64,000 bases of DNA from Mesorhizobium sp. (GCA_004017275.1 SAKE01000014.1:108563-172562), one strand, 5' to 3'. Numbered from the stretch's first letter, positions 7,681-15,591 are shown. The notes: generated from the letters alone by a model not told the origin. Translations and numbers: made by a program.

Positions 7681-10503
7681 ATGAACACTGTCATGTCCAT
7701 AGTCCGAGAATCGCGACGCCTGATGCAAGTCGTTGCGTCTGTCCTGGCCACGTCGGTCGTGGTGCTGCCCTTGCCGACGGTGCAAGCCCAGACGCCGGGC
7801 CAGGCCGGTCAGCAGGCTCCAGCAGGCAGTGAAGAGGCGCTGAAGGCCCGGATCGATGCGGCCTACAAGCTGATGATGGAGGCGGGGCGCTTCGACGACG
7901 GTTATGCGCAGTTGCGGGCAGCGCTTCTCGATGCCGCCAGAAGCGACCTCTATGAATTTACGGTCGAGAGTTACTCGAACGCCGGCGCAACGTTCCTCAA
8001 CAATCAGATTCTCGACAACGCAGAAGAGATATTTGGCGAAGGCCTGAAGACCAGGGCGATGCAGCAGGATGTCGCGAAGCGCGCCGACTTCTACCTCAAC
8101 TACGCAATGCTGAAGCAGGCCGAGAAAGACTACCAGGGCTTCGTTTCCATGTGCGCTACGGCAACCAATCTTTACGCCCATTACCATGGCACGGAATCCC
8201 CGGAACTCATGTATGCCAACGATGTGCTGGCGACAGGGATCGCTGCATTCGGTCAAATCGCTGCGGCGATCAATGTTGACCAGCGCAATCTGGAGATTGC
8301 GGAGCGGGTGCTTGGTCAGGATGATCGCTTCACCTGGAAACTGCAGAACAATCTGGCCGATATGCTGCGCCAGATGGGCGCGCCAACCCGCGCCTTGCAG
8401 TATGATCTGAACGTGATTGAGAAGCGCATCGGCTACTACGGGCCAAATCATTTCAATGTTCTGGTCAGCGCCAACAACACGGCTCAGGACTATCTCGACC
8501 TCGCCAAGTACGACGAGGCCTTGCGCTATTTCCAGCAGGACCGGGACATTGCCGTCGTTCTCAAGCAGGAAGGCAATCTGGTCGAGCAGGCCGATGCGTG
8601 GCTGCTCTACACCAGGGCGCTCTCTGGTGCACAGCCGCTCGACGCGCCGACGCTCGCCCGCTTGCTGCCGCTGACCAACGACGCGAATTATCCCGAGATA
8701 TTGGCAATCAAGATTGCCAACCTGCTCGCCGCGCATTTCGCGGCCATGGGCGATACCGACAACAGCATGAACCAACTCGATCGGGCCTATAGTATCGCCG
8801 GATCGACATACGGCTCGGTGCACCCGCTGACCTTTGCCGCGCGGCAGGCTATGGCCAACCTCAAGGCGAAGTCGAATCCCGAGGCCGCAGCCGCCGATTT
8901 TGCGGCTCTCAACGACGACATGTTGCGTTGGAATTGGTTCCAGGTGAGCACGGCCGCCAACCCGGTCGTCGCTGAAGCCAGCCGGGCCTTGGCCGATGAC
9001 ATGCTCCACGACTATGCGCGGCTGGCAAAAAACAACGCATCGGCAGTGCCGGCATTCGCTGAAGCGGTGCGCCGCTGGCCGACGCTCGAAAACGACAAGC
9101 GGGATCAGTTGCGCAGACTGTTGCGTTTGATCGATCCGAACGACATGGAGACACGGCATTTGATCCAGGCCGGGATACGGCTGTCCCTGGCCTACCAGGA
9201 GGCTGCTTCCAGTGGCGACAGTGCCGACGATCCAGGTGCCGTGCAGCCCGACCAGGCTCAGGCGGCGTACGAAAAGGCGATCACCAGAGTCACGACCAGA
9301 TACAGTTTCGGACAGAGCGCCGTGGACAAACCACTGCCATCCGCCGGCACGCTGCTGAAGCCCAATGAGGCGCTTGTCGACTATTTCATCACCCGCAAGT
9401 GGCGGGCGGACCGCGAGAGCGCCGATCCGATGGAAGACGAGCGCCTCTACGCGATCGTCACGCGCAAGGATCAGCAGCCACGCCTCTATGATCTCGGCGA
9501 TCCGCGCCGACTGATCCCGGCTGCTCATGAAACGCGCATGGCGAACCTCAGATGGACCCGTTCCGCGCAGGAGCGTGGCGCTGTGACTTTGGTCGATCTG
9601 AACGCCACGTTCACCGGGCTCTATGCCGGTCTCATCGCACCTCTGGAGCCGTCGCTTGGTGGCGCCGATACGCTTTTCGTGGTGCCGGACGGCAAACTGT
9701 TTTCGGTGCCGTTTCCCTTGCTGCAGGACGGCACGGGCGCGTCGCTCGATGACCGCTTCCTGGTGCGCATGCTGACGCGGCCGGAATCGTTGTTGAACGC
9801 CGGCGTCGATCAGAGCTTTCCCAAGACCGGCAAGGCCTTGCTGGCCGGCGGCCTGGATTATGTGCGCGGGACGGAAAAGGGCGCCGAGCCGCTGCCAGGC
9901 ACCCGCAAGGAGGTCGATGCGATCGCATCGATCCTGCGCGGGGACCAATATTCGGTCGAGATGCTTACCGGAACGGCGGCCGGTGAAAGGGCGCTGCGCA
10001 AGGACATGGAGCAGGCAACGGTGGCGCATCTGGCCACGCACGGCGCCTATCGCGACGAGAAAGAGGGCGGCGTTGGCGCCGTCAATGCGCTGTGGCAGAG
10101 CGAGGTGGTGCTGTCGCGGTCGGGAAACCGGCAATCGATGAAGCGCGACGATGACGACGGCCGCCTCTACGGCATGGAGCTGATGATGTGGGACCTGTCG
10201 AACCTCGACCTGCTTGTCCTGTCCGCCTGCGAGACGGCCCGTGGCCAGGAGACATTCGTCGGCGGTTTGCGCGGCCTGCCGACGGCAATCAACATTGCCG
10301 GTGCGAAGCGCTCGCTGCTGACGCTATGGCCGGTGGACGACGCGGGAACCGCCGCCTTCATGGTCAACTTCTACGGATATCTCGCCGCCGGGCAGACCTA
10401 TCCGGAAGCGCTGCGCCAGGCCCGTCGCGATGCCCGCGACGGCAAGATATCCGGCGCGCAGGATCCTCGGGTGTGGGCCGCTTTCGTCATGTTCGAGAAC
10501 TGA
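7681..10503 (+). CDS. Exported TPR-CHAT protein (caspase-like peptidase domain)
   Basis: A 940-residue protein. Residues 1-37 look like a signal peptide (charged start, hydrophobic stretch, cleavage near VQAQ), so the protein is probably periplasmic or outside. Residues about 45-480 are helical tetratricopeptide-type repeats, and about 590-940 form a CHAT domain of the caspase clan. The catalytic pair is visible as His787 in HLATHG and Cys850 in LSACET, followed by GGLRGLPTAINIAGAKRSL and LWPVDD. CHAT proteins are proteases or protease-like; the target is unknown. There is no clear ribosome site before 7681, and ATGs at 7693 or 7723 are alternatives that keep the signal peptide. No CRISPR or gasdermin partner was seen nearby. 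Confidence 0.88.
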   Translation: MNTVMSIVRESRRLMQVVASVLATSVVVLPLPTVQAQTPGQAGQQAPAGSEEALKARIDAAYKLMMEAGRFDDGYAQLRAALLDAARSDLYEFTVESYSNAGATFLNNQILDNAEEIFGEGLKTRAMQQDVAKRADFYLNYAMLKQAEKDYQGFVSMCATATNLYAHYHGTESPELMYANDVLATGIAAFGQIAAAINVDQRNLEIAERVLGQDDRFTWKLQNNLADMLRQMGAPTRALQYDLNVIEKRIGYYGPNHFNVLVSANNTAQDYLDLAKYDEALRYFQQDRDIAVVLKQEGNLVEQADAWLLYTRALSGAQPLDAPTLARLLPLTNDANYPEILAIKIANLLAAHFAAMGDTDNSMNQLDRAYSIAGSTYGSVHPLTFAARQAMANLKAKSNPEAAAADFAALNDDMLRWNWFQVSTAANPVVAEASRALADDMLHDYARLAKNNASAVPAFAEAVRRWPTLENDKRDQLRRLLRLIDPNDMETRHLIQAGIRLSLAYQEAASSGDSADDPGAVQPDQAQAAYEKAITRVTTRYSFGQSAVDKPLPSAGTLLKPNEALVDYFITRKWRADRESADPMEDERLYAIVTRKDQQPRLYDLGDPRRLIPAAHETRMANLRWTRSAQERGAVTLVDLNATFTGLYAGLIAPLEPSLGGADTLFVVPDGKLFSVPFPLLQDGTGASLDDRFLVRMLTRPESLLNAGVDQSFPKTGKALLAGGLDYVRGTEKGAEPLPGTRKEVDAIASILRGDQYSVEMLTGTAAGERALRKDMEQATVAHLATHGAYRDEKEGGVGAVNALWQSEVVLSRSGNRQSMKRDDDDGRLYGMELMMWDLSNLDLLVLSACETARGQETFVGGLRGLPTAINIAGAKRSLLTLWPVDDAGTAAFMVNFYGYLAAGQTYPEALRQARRDARDGKISGAQDPRVWAAFVMFEN

Positions 10504-10520
10504 CGGTTGCGAGCGGACGC

Positions 10521-10598
10521 TTGCTCGATCCGTTCAAGCAGATCGGGCCGGCCGAGATGAAGTGGCCAAGGATGGATGCTTCAACGTGCGGATCATAA
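10521..10598 (+). pseudogene. Vestige of a monooxygenase C-terminus
   Basis: Just after the CHAT gene, one frame reads LLDPFKQIGPAEMKW, which matches the C-terminal VIDPFKRIGFAEARW of the complete monooxygenase 3 kb upstream at about 10 of 15 positions. No start or upstream homologous sequence is present and the frame stops at 10598. I read it as a leftover of a duplicated or recombined paralogue; a chance match cannot be fully excluded. Confidence 0.5.
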
Positions 10599-10601
10599 GC
10601 C

Positions 10602-11291
10602 TCAGTTGCTGCGTAAGCCTTGCTGAGGCACAACTGGCGGAACTGAACTCCAAAATATCGGATGTGCAGGCAAGAGCTGACCACCATTTTTGTGCACGAG
10701 TGTCAGCATCGAGTTTACAATCTCGTGCGCCGGCGCGCTTAGCAAATTGCATTGTATCTGACATTCGCCGACTTTGCGTCGTCGCAACAATGGGTAGCCA
10801 AGCCGAAAGGATCTGGGCAGGAGAGCGGGCTCCCGCATTTGCAAGGACATCCCCCAATAGCCTGCCCCGCCCATTATCGGCTTTGCGCTCAAGACGTCGG
10901 TCCATTTGACCGACAGACCAGAGCGGTTGTCCGACACGCCGCCCCTATCGACAATCAAGACTGGTTTGCCGAGACCTGCGTCCAGGAAAGCAAATACCGC
11001 TGCAGCAGACAAGAACGGTGCCCAGTAGAGCGCGAACAATTGGGTCAGCGCCATCGCCACCCTCCCGAAGAGAGTGGGATTGTTCTCGGGGTCATCGACA
11101 AAGAAGGTCAACACAGTGACCAGCATCGCCAGGGCACAAAATGACCAAAAGAGACCCATCAAGATGTACTTGCTACGGTTGCATCGGGCCACAATCGGAA
11201 GCCGAATGGACAATGGCGGAACAACGGATTTTCGAAAGGTTGGTATCCCAGGGATGATGATAACGTCATCCGTGTCGAGAGATGTTTCCAT
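10602..11291 (-). CDS. Two-helix membrane protein of unknown function, PH-like (STM3941-type)
   Basis: I do not recognise this 229-residue protein firmly. It has a polar N-terminus of about 40 residues, then two hydrophobic segments (about residues 43-65 and 85-105), then a soluble C-terminal half that begins GKPVLIVDRGGVSDNRSG and continues VKWTDV. That strand-turn-strand pattern with a conserved Trp resembles the PH-domain-like STM3941 family of bacterial inner-membrane proteins, whose role is unknown. Codon use is less GC-rich than in neighbours, which hints at acquisition. It converges on the CHAT gene with about 100 bases between, and its own Shine-Dalgarno site is weak. Confidence 0.6.
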   Translation of the reverse strand: METSLDTDDVIIIPGIPTFRKSVVPPLSIRLPIVARCNRSKYILMGLFWSFCALAMLVTVLTFFVDDPENNPTLFGRVAMALTQLFALYWAPFLSAAAVFAFLDAGLGKPVLIVDRGGVSDNRSGLSVKWTDVLSAKPIMGGAGYWGMSLQMREPALLPRSFRLGYPLLRRRKVGECQIQCNLLSAPAHEIVNSMLTLVHKNGGQLLPAHPIFWSSVPPVVPQQGLRSN

Positions 11292-11390
11292 TGACGAGCC
11301 CCGGATTCGCTTGGGTCAAGCTCATCTTCATAGAGCGAAACTGATGAACGTTTTCGTCTCATGGTTTTTCAAATGCTATGAGTTCCTCTC

Positions 11391-11444
11391 ATGGATGTGG
11401 GCGGCGTCGTGATCGATCCGTTCAGGCGGATAGGGCTTGTATAA
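11391..11444 (+). pseudogene. Second vestige of a monooxygenase C-terminus
   Basis: The plus strand reads MDVGGVVIDPFRRIGLV then TAA, close to the residues ending VAGTVIDPFKRIGF of the monooxygenase at 6.4-7.65 kb. The DNA is also similar: GATCGATCCGTTCA is identical in both. It overlaps, antisense, the 3' end of the GST gene, so the last codons of that gene are drawn from the vestige. Confidence 0.5.
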
Positions 11445-12147
11445 GCGGTTTGACTGGATCGTTTCGGCCAATGAGGCTCGAAAGGTGTGATCCTTTCGCT
11501 TGCAGGAAGGCATGCAGGCCTTGCGGGTAGTCCGGCGCCACGGCGTGCTTGATCGAGGGGCGTTCACTCAAGGCTTTGCGCCAGGCTCGGACGAGCGGTT
11601 TGCCGTCAAGGATGCCGAAATCACCGATCCGGTCGAAGGCGTCCAGATAGCGGAAGACCGGACCGTAAACGGCGTCGACCAGCGAAAAGTGCTTGCAGGC
11701 GAACCAGGGTCCGCCGGGCTCGTCCGCCAGTTCGGCTTCGAGACGATCGAACATGACAGACAGCGCACTGGATTCGGCCAGGAAGCCGGCTTCGGTCGAG
11801 GCTGAGTAGAACCGGCCGATGGCGTTGAGGGTTGCCGAACCGAACTCGATCCAGGCGCGATGCCGGGCACGGAAATAGGGGTCGGCAGGGTGGAGGGGAT
11901 TGGCCTGCGTCTCTTCGAGGAATTCGAGAATGACGGCCGATTCGAAGATCACCGTTTCCTCACCATTTCGCTGCACGCGCAGCAGCGGCACCTTGCCGAG
12001 TGGCGAGATCGCCTTGAACCAGTCCGGCTTGTTGGCGAGGTCGATGTCGACGCGCTCGAACGGCACGCCTTTTTCGGCCAGTGAAATCGCGGCGCGCTGC
12101 ACATAGGGGCAGAGATGATGGCTGACGAGAATGAGCTTGTCTGTCAT
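11422..12147 (-). CDS. Glutathione S-transferase family protein
   Basis: A 241-residue cytosolic GST. The N-terminal thioredoxin fold holds CPYVQRAAI with Cys13 at the position of the catalytic residue in omega/beta-like classes, then LGKVPLL with the cis-proline and the glutathione-binding IFESAVILEFLEE. The C-terminal half is the all-helical GST domain. A role in detoxification or thiol chemistry is likely; the substrate is unknown. It is divergent from a MarR regulator with palindromes between, so it is probably induced by the ligand of that regulator. The last seven residues are encoded by DNA that matches the monooxygenase vestige on the other strand. Confidence 0.88.
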   Translation of the reverse strand: MTDKLILVSHHLCPYVQRAAISLAEKGVPFERVDIDLANKPDWFKAISPLGKVPLLRVQRNGEETVIFESAVILEFLEETQANPLHPADPYFRARHRAWIEFGSATLNAIGRFYSASTEAGFLAESSALSVMFDRLEAELADEPGGPWFACKHFSLVDAVYGPVFRYLDAFDRIGDFGILDGKPLVRAWRKALSERPSIKHAVAPDYPQGLHAFLQAKGSHLSSLIGRNDPVKPLIQALSA

Positions 12148-12199
12148 CTCAGTTCTCCAGACATAAGGCGTGTTTCATGGGAGTGGCTTTCCGTAGTTA

Positions 12200-12231
12200 A
12201 TGCATTTGCATCTATGTAGATGCGAATGCAT
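12200..12231. promoter_or_regulatory. 32-bp operator palindrome between GST and marR-type gene
   Basis: Two 16-base arms, ATGCATTTGCATCTAT and the complement of GTAGATGCGAATGCAT, agree at 14 of 16 positions. It lies in the 130-base divergent promoter region of the GST and MarR genes, about 50 bases before each start. MarR dimers bind such palindromes, so this is very likely the operator controlling both genes. Confidence 0.72.
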
Positions 12232-12245
12232 CGACCGTCAAGCTT

Positions 12246-12259
12246 GATGCAGATGCATC
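12246..12259. promoter_or_regulatory. Second, smaller palindrome GATGCA-GA-TGCATC
   Basis: Perfect 6-bp arms around a GA centre, sharing the GATGC/GCATC half-sites of the 32-bp palindrome just upstream. It lies 18 bases before the MarR-type start codon, so binding here would block transcription or translation start of the regulator itself. It is probably a second, autoregulatory site. Confidence 0.5.
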
Positions 12260-12277
12260 TATTGCCTATGCTGGGCC

Positions 12278-12736
12278 ATGACCGAAAAAACAGCGCCTGC
12301 GCCCGAAGCCATCAAGGCCTGGGCTCGCCTGATGCGGGTATCGCGCCAGCTGATGGAAAGTGCTGAAGAGGCGTTGAAGGCCGATGGCCTGCCGCCGCTT
12401 GCCTGGTATGACGTGCTGCATGAGCTCGCCGAGGCGGGCGAGGGCGGGCTGCGGCCGTTCCAGCTCATCGAGCGCACCCTGTTCGCGCAATACAACATCT
12501 CGCGCCTGCTGGCCCGGCTCGAGGCCGACGGGCAGGTGGAGAAATTGCCGGTGGCCGATGACGGCCGTGGCCAGACCATCCGAATCACGGCCAAGGGCCG
12601 CGGGACGCGCCGCGATATGTGGGCTGTTTACGGGCGGTCGATCGCCGAACTGGTCGGCGCCAAACTTTCGGCGGATGAGCTGACCATGGTCTCGGCACTG
12701 CTTGGACGGCTGCGTCAGCCGCCAGCCAGCAATTAG
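12278..12736 (+). CDS. MarR-family transcriptional regulator
   Basis: A 152-residue MarR protein. The winged helix is seen in LRPFQLIERTLFAQYNISRL for the HTH and LEADGQVEKLPVADDGRGQTIRITAKGR for helix 4 plus the basic wing (residues about 50-110), flanked by dimerisation helices. It is divergent from the GST gene and has two palindromes in the gap. The likely role is a repressor of that gene and of itself, released by a small ligand; this is inferred from the layout. Confidence 0.9.
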   Translation: MTEKTAPAPEAIKAWARLMRVSRQLMESAEEALKADGLPPLAWYDVLHELAEAGEGGLRPFQLIERTLFAQYNISRLLARLEADGQVEKLPVADDGRGQTIRITAKGRGTRRDMWAVYGRSIAELVGAKLSADELTMVSALLGRLRQPPASN

Positions 12737-12826
12737 GCGAGGCTTGTCGCGCGGCAACGCCCATCCAGTTGCAGATATTTTGCTCTCGTCCTCTTGCGCG
12801 CGGCCGCGGATTGCGCAATATGCCGA

Positions 12827-12841
12827 ACCGTAACGTACGGT
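12827..12841 (+). promoter_or_regulatory. Candidate TetR operator ACCGTA-ACG-TACGGT
   Basis: A perfect inverted repeat, 6-bp arms with a 3-base centre, 13 bases before the TetR-type start codon. It follows directly a CAATAT that could serve as a -10 box with TTGCGC 16 bases further upstream. A TetR dimer bound here would block its own transcription. The arms plus the following GTACGG extend the symmetry slightly. Confidence 0.55.
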
Positions 12842-12854
12842 ACGGCAAGCCGGA

Positions 12855-13565
12855 ATGACTGGTGGCCCTGCCTTTCGAGAGAAGAGCGTGTTGCACATCG
12901 TGCCCGACATCGACACCGGCGAAGCGCTGACGGAGCGGCAGAAGGCCGTGCTCGACGCAGCGTTGCGGCTGCTGGTCGAGGAGGGCGACCAGCTGACCAT
13001 GACCGCCGTGGCGCGCCGCGCCAGCTGTTCCAAGGAAACGCTCTACAAATGGTTCGGCGACCGCGACGGGCTGCTGACGGCGACGGTGCAGTGGCAGGCC
13101 TCGAAAGTGCGGGTAGCGCCGGTTGACGGCAAGGGGCTCGACCTTGCCTCGCTGACCGCAAGCCTCGAACGCTTCGCTTCCGACTGGCTTAAGGTGATCT
13201 CAAGCGACACGTCGATCGCGCTCAACCGGGTGGCGATCGGCCATGCCGGCCCAATCAGGCGCAAGGAGGGCAAGGACAATCTCGGCGCTGTGGTGCTGGA
13301 GAACGGCCGCTTCGCATTGGCCAAACGGCTGAAGCCGGTGCTTGAGGCCGGCCGACAGAACGGGCTTTTGGATTTCGCGGATGCCGAAACGGCGTTTCGT
13401 ACCTTTTTCGGGCTGGTCGCCCGCGATGTGCAGATCCGTCTGCTGCTCGGCGACCGGCTGGAATTGACTGAGGCGGCGATCGGCGGCGATGCCGCGCGGG
13501 CGACGCAGCAGTTTCTCGCTCTTCACGGAGCAAAAACCGGGCCGCAAGGCCCTAGAGCCGGATGA
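12855..13565 (+). CDS. TetR/AcrR-family transcriptional regulator
   Basis: A 236-residue TetR-type regulator. The N-terminal HTH is TMTAVARRASCSKETLYKWF (residues about 48-67), followed by a variable ligand domain. It starts at an ATG at 12855 without a strong ribosome site; a GTG at 12888 is possible and would give the shorter N-terminus usual in the family. Its last codons and stop lie inside a palindromic repeat (13553-13604), so the C-terminus has been set by that element. It is 130 bases upstream of ilvC on the same strand; control of ilvC is possible but unproven. Confidence 0.85.
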   Translation: MTGGPAFREKSVLHIVPDIDTGEALTERQKAVLDAALRLLVEEGDQLTMTAVARRASCSKETLYKWFGDRDGLLTATVQWQASKVRVAPVDGKGLDLASLTASLERFASDWLKVISSDTSIALNRVAIGHAGPIRRKEGKDNLGAVVLENGRFALAKRLKPVLEAGRQNGLLDFADAETAFRTFFGLVARDVQIRLLLGDRLELTEAAIGGDAARATQQFLALHGAKTGPQGPRAG

Positions 13566-13604
13566 TTTCAGGTCAAGTCGACCTGAAATCTGAATCCGGC
13601 TCTA
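13553..13604. repeat. Palindromic intergenic element overlapping the TetR stop codon
   Basis: TAGAGCCGGAT and ATCCGGCTCTA-type ends enclose TTTCAGGTCAAGTCGACCTGAAA, making a nearly perfect 52-base hairpin. It has the form of rhizobial intergenic mosaic elements (RIME-like). The stop codon of the TetR gene (13563-13565) is within the left arm. Confidence 0.65.
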
Positions 13605-13616
13605 AATCAAGGAGAT

Positions 13617-13667
13617 AGAGCATGATGTCGTCCGAAAACCGCTTCACACTTTTCGGCATCATGCTCT
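13617..13667. repeat. Palindromic intergenic element upstream of ilvC
   Basis: AGAGCATGATG and CATCATGCTCT form the outer arms and CCGAAAA/TTTTCGG the inner arms of a 51-base hairpin. The core with GAAAACCG and CACACTTTTC is a motif I know as widely dispersed in Rhizobiales genomes, and a related core appears at 57435-57476 in this window. Together with the preceding element it fills the gap before ilvC. Confidence 0.7.
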
Positions 13668-13695
13668 GATTTGTAAAAACGGGAAGGAAGACAAA

Positions 13696-14715
13696 ATGCG
13701 CGTCTATTACGATCGTGATGCCGATCTCAATCTGATCAAGGGCAAGAAGGTCGCCATCATCGGCTACGGCAGCCAGGGCAGGGCGCATGCGCTCAACCTC
13801 AAGGATTCCGGCGCCAAGGAGATCGCCATCGGCCTCAAGGCCGGCTCGGCGACCGCCAAGAAGGTCGAGGCCGACGGGCTCAAGGTGATGAGCGTGGCGG
13901 ACGCCGCCAAATGGGCCGACCTGATGATGATGGCAACGCCCGACGAACTGCAGGCCGACATCTACAAGAACGAGATCGCGCCGAACATCCGCGATGGTGC
14001 GGCGATCGCTTTCGCGCACGGCCTCAACGTGCATTTCGGCCTGATCGAGCCGAAGTCGACGGTCGACGTCGTCATGATCGCACCGAAGGGTCCCGGCCAC
14101 ACGGTGCGCGGCGAATACCAGAAGGGCGGCGGCGTGCCGTGCCTGGTCGCCGTCAACCAGGATGCTTCGGGCAATGCGCTCGACCTGGCACTGTCCTACG
14201 CCTGCGGCGTCGGCGGCGGCCGTTCGGGCATCATCGAGACCAATTTCCGCGAAGAATGCGAGACCGATCTGTTCGGCGAGCAGGTCGTGCTGTGCGGCGG
14301 CCTGGTCGAGCTGATCCGCGCCGGCTTCGAGACGCTGGTGGAAGCCGGCTACGCGCCTGAGATGGCCTATTTCGAGTGCCTGCACGAGGTCAAGCTGATC
14401 GTCGACCTGATCTATGAAGGCGGCATCGCCAACATGAACTACTCCATCTCGAACACCGCAGAATGGGGCGAATATGTCTCGGGTCCGCGCATCATCACCG
14501 CCGAGACCAAAGCCGAGATGAAGCGCGTCTTGAAGGACATCCAGACCGGCAAGTTCACCTCGGAATGGATGCAGGAATACCGCGCCGGCATGTCGCGCTT
14601 CAAGGGCATCCGCCGCAACAATGACGGCCACCAGATCGAGGAAGTCGGCGCCAAGCTGCGCGCGATGATGCCGTGGATTTCCAAGAACAAGCTGGTCGAC
14701 AAGGCCAAGAACTAG
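13696..14715 (+). CDS. ilvC: Ketol-acid reductoisomerase (class I)
   Basis: IlvC converts 2-acetolactate to 2,3-dihydroxyisovalerate, and acetohydroxybutyrate to its homologue, with NADPH and Mg2+, in valine, leucine and isoleucine synthesis. The 339-residue product is the short class I form: an N-terminal Rossmann domain with GYGSQGRAHALNL (residues about 24-36) and a single knotted C-terminal domain with the metal ligands in DLFGEQVVLCGG and EVKLIVDLIYEGG. Two ribosome-site-like purine tracts (GGGAAGGAAG) precede the ATG. It is followed by a strong terminator, so it is probably monocistronic or the last gene of a TetR-ilvC transcript. Confidence 0.97.
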   Translation: MRVYYDRDADLNLIKGKKVAIIGYGSQGRAHALNLKDSGAKEIAIGLKAGSATAKKVEADGLKVMSVADAAKWADLMMMATPDELQADIYKNEIAPNIRDGAAIAFAHGLNVHFGLIEPKSTVDVVMIAPKGPGHTVRGEYQKGGGVPCLVAVNQDASGNALDLALSYACGVGGGRSGIIETNFREECETDLFGEQVVLCGGLVELIRAGFETLVEAGYAPEMAYFECLHEVKLIVDLIYEGGIANMNYSISNTAEWGEYVSGPRIITAETKAEMKRVLKDIQTGKFTSEWMQEYRAGMSRFKGIRRNNDGHQIEEVGAKLRAMMPWISKNKLVDKAKN

Positions 14716-14762
14716 GCGAAATCTTCGCGTCCGAAGACAAGCAGCTTCGAACAGTCAAAATC

Positions 14763-14789
14763 AAAACGGCGCCCAAACGGCGCCGTTTT
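14763..14789. terminator. Intrinsic terminator shared by ilvC and the BA14K gene
   Basis: AAAACGGCGCC and GGCGCCGTTTT form a perfect 11-bp stem with a CAAAC loop. The A and T runs at the two edges let it act in both directions, between the convergent ilvC and BA14K-type genes. Confidence 0.88.
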
Positions 14790-14803
14790 CCCGTTCAGTC
14801 AAT

Positions 14804-14823
14804 CAGCTCAGCTCAGCTCAGCT
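14804..14823. repeat. Tandem pentanucleotide repeat (CAGCT x4)
   Basis: Four perfect copies of CAGCT overlap the stop codon of the BA14K-type gene on the minus strand. Changes in copy number would fall at or after the stop and should rarely alter the protein. It may simply be a slippage-prone sequence. Confidence 0.7.
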
Positions 14824-15402
14824 ATAGGGCGACCAGCACTGCTGGCGCGGGCCACCATAGGGCTGGAACGTGTTGTCCCAGGCGCGATACGACCGGTAGC
14901 GGTTGTAGCACCAACGGACATGGGCGCTCGAAACCCGCTGCGTCCGGTAAGTTCGGTAGTAGCGGCGCGGCGGCGGCCCGTCATAGTAGTTGTAGTTGTT
15001 GTACATGCTGCCAAGGCCGAGTCCGAGGCCGAGGCCCAGAATCGCGGCGGCCGCACCATCATCGTAGTAACGGCCGCCACGATAATGATGGCGACCATGG
15101 CGCCAACGCCAGTCATCGCCGCGGTTCCAGTTTCCACCGTTCCAGTTGCGGTCACCGTTCCAGTGTCGACGGCCCCCGTTCCAGTTGCCCGACCGGCGCC
15201 ATCTCCAATCATTGTTGAACTGACGGTCGTTGCCGCCGGCCCAGCTGTCGCGGACCGGCGTGACCGTTGGTGCCGCCGTGCTTGTCGGAATAGATAGATT
15301 CGGCTGCAGGATTGGTCCGGCGGCGGACGGCGCCGTGATGCCGGAAAAGATACCGAGGGCTATCAGCCCGGATTTGACCGTGGAGGAAAAGAGCGAATTC
15401 AT
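14818..15402 (-). CDS. BA14K-family exported protein
   Basis: A 194-residue secreted protein. Residues 1-28 are a signal peptide ending around PSAAG. The middle is very rich in Trp, Asn, Gly, Arg and His in imperfect NWNGG-like repeats, followed by a hydrophobic GLGLGLGLGS segment that may insert in a membrane. The C-terminal WCYNRYRSYRAWDNTFQPY with a final Cys is the BA14K signature, named after a Brucella immunoreactive protein with lectin-like activity. The start at 15402 has GGAG 6 bases upstream; a start at 15414 is less likely. The cell-surface role is unknown. Confidence 0.85.
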   Translation of the reverse strand: MNSLFSSTVKSGLIALGIFSGITAPSAAGPILQPNLSIPTSTAAPTVTPVRDSWAGGNDRQFNNDWRWRRSGNWNGGRRHWNGDRNWNGGNWNRGDDWRWRHGRHHYRGGRYYDDGAAAAILGLGLGLGLGSMYNNYNYYDGPPPRRYYRTYRTQRVSSAHVRWCYNRYRSYRAWDNTFQPYGGPRQQCWSPYS

Positions 15403-15591
15403 TGCACTCTCCAAGAGTTACAGGCCCCGCGCCCGCCCGAGGAATGGGGCAACAATGGATGTTTGCATCTGAACGGCGGATGAACGGAAAGGTTCCGTCA
15501 ACCATGGCGCGAATGCCCCCAGGACCAATCGATCTGCGCTGGTGGTCCTGCGAGCTTGTTTTCTCCAGCACTTGCGGGCAAAGGTCATGGC

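Noticed and set aside
7681..10503. CHAT protein as part of a CRISPR-guided (Craspase) or gasdermin defence system
   Set aside because: No Cas7-11, CRISPR array or gasdermin-like gene lies nearby, and the protein has an export signal, which does not fit a cytoplasmic defence protease.
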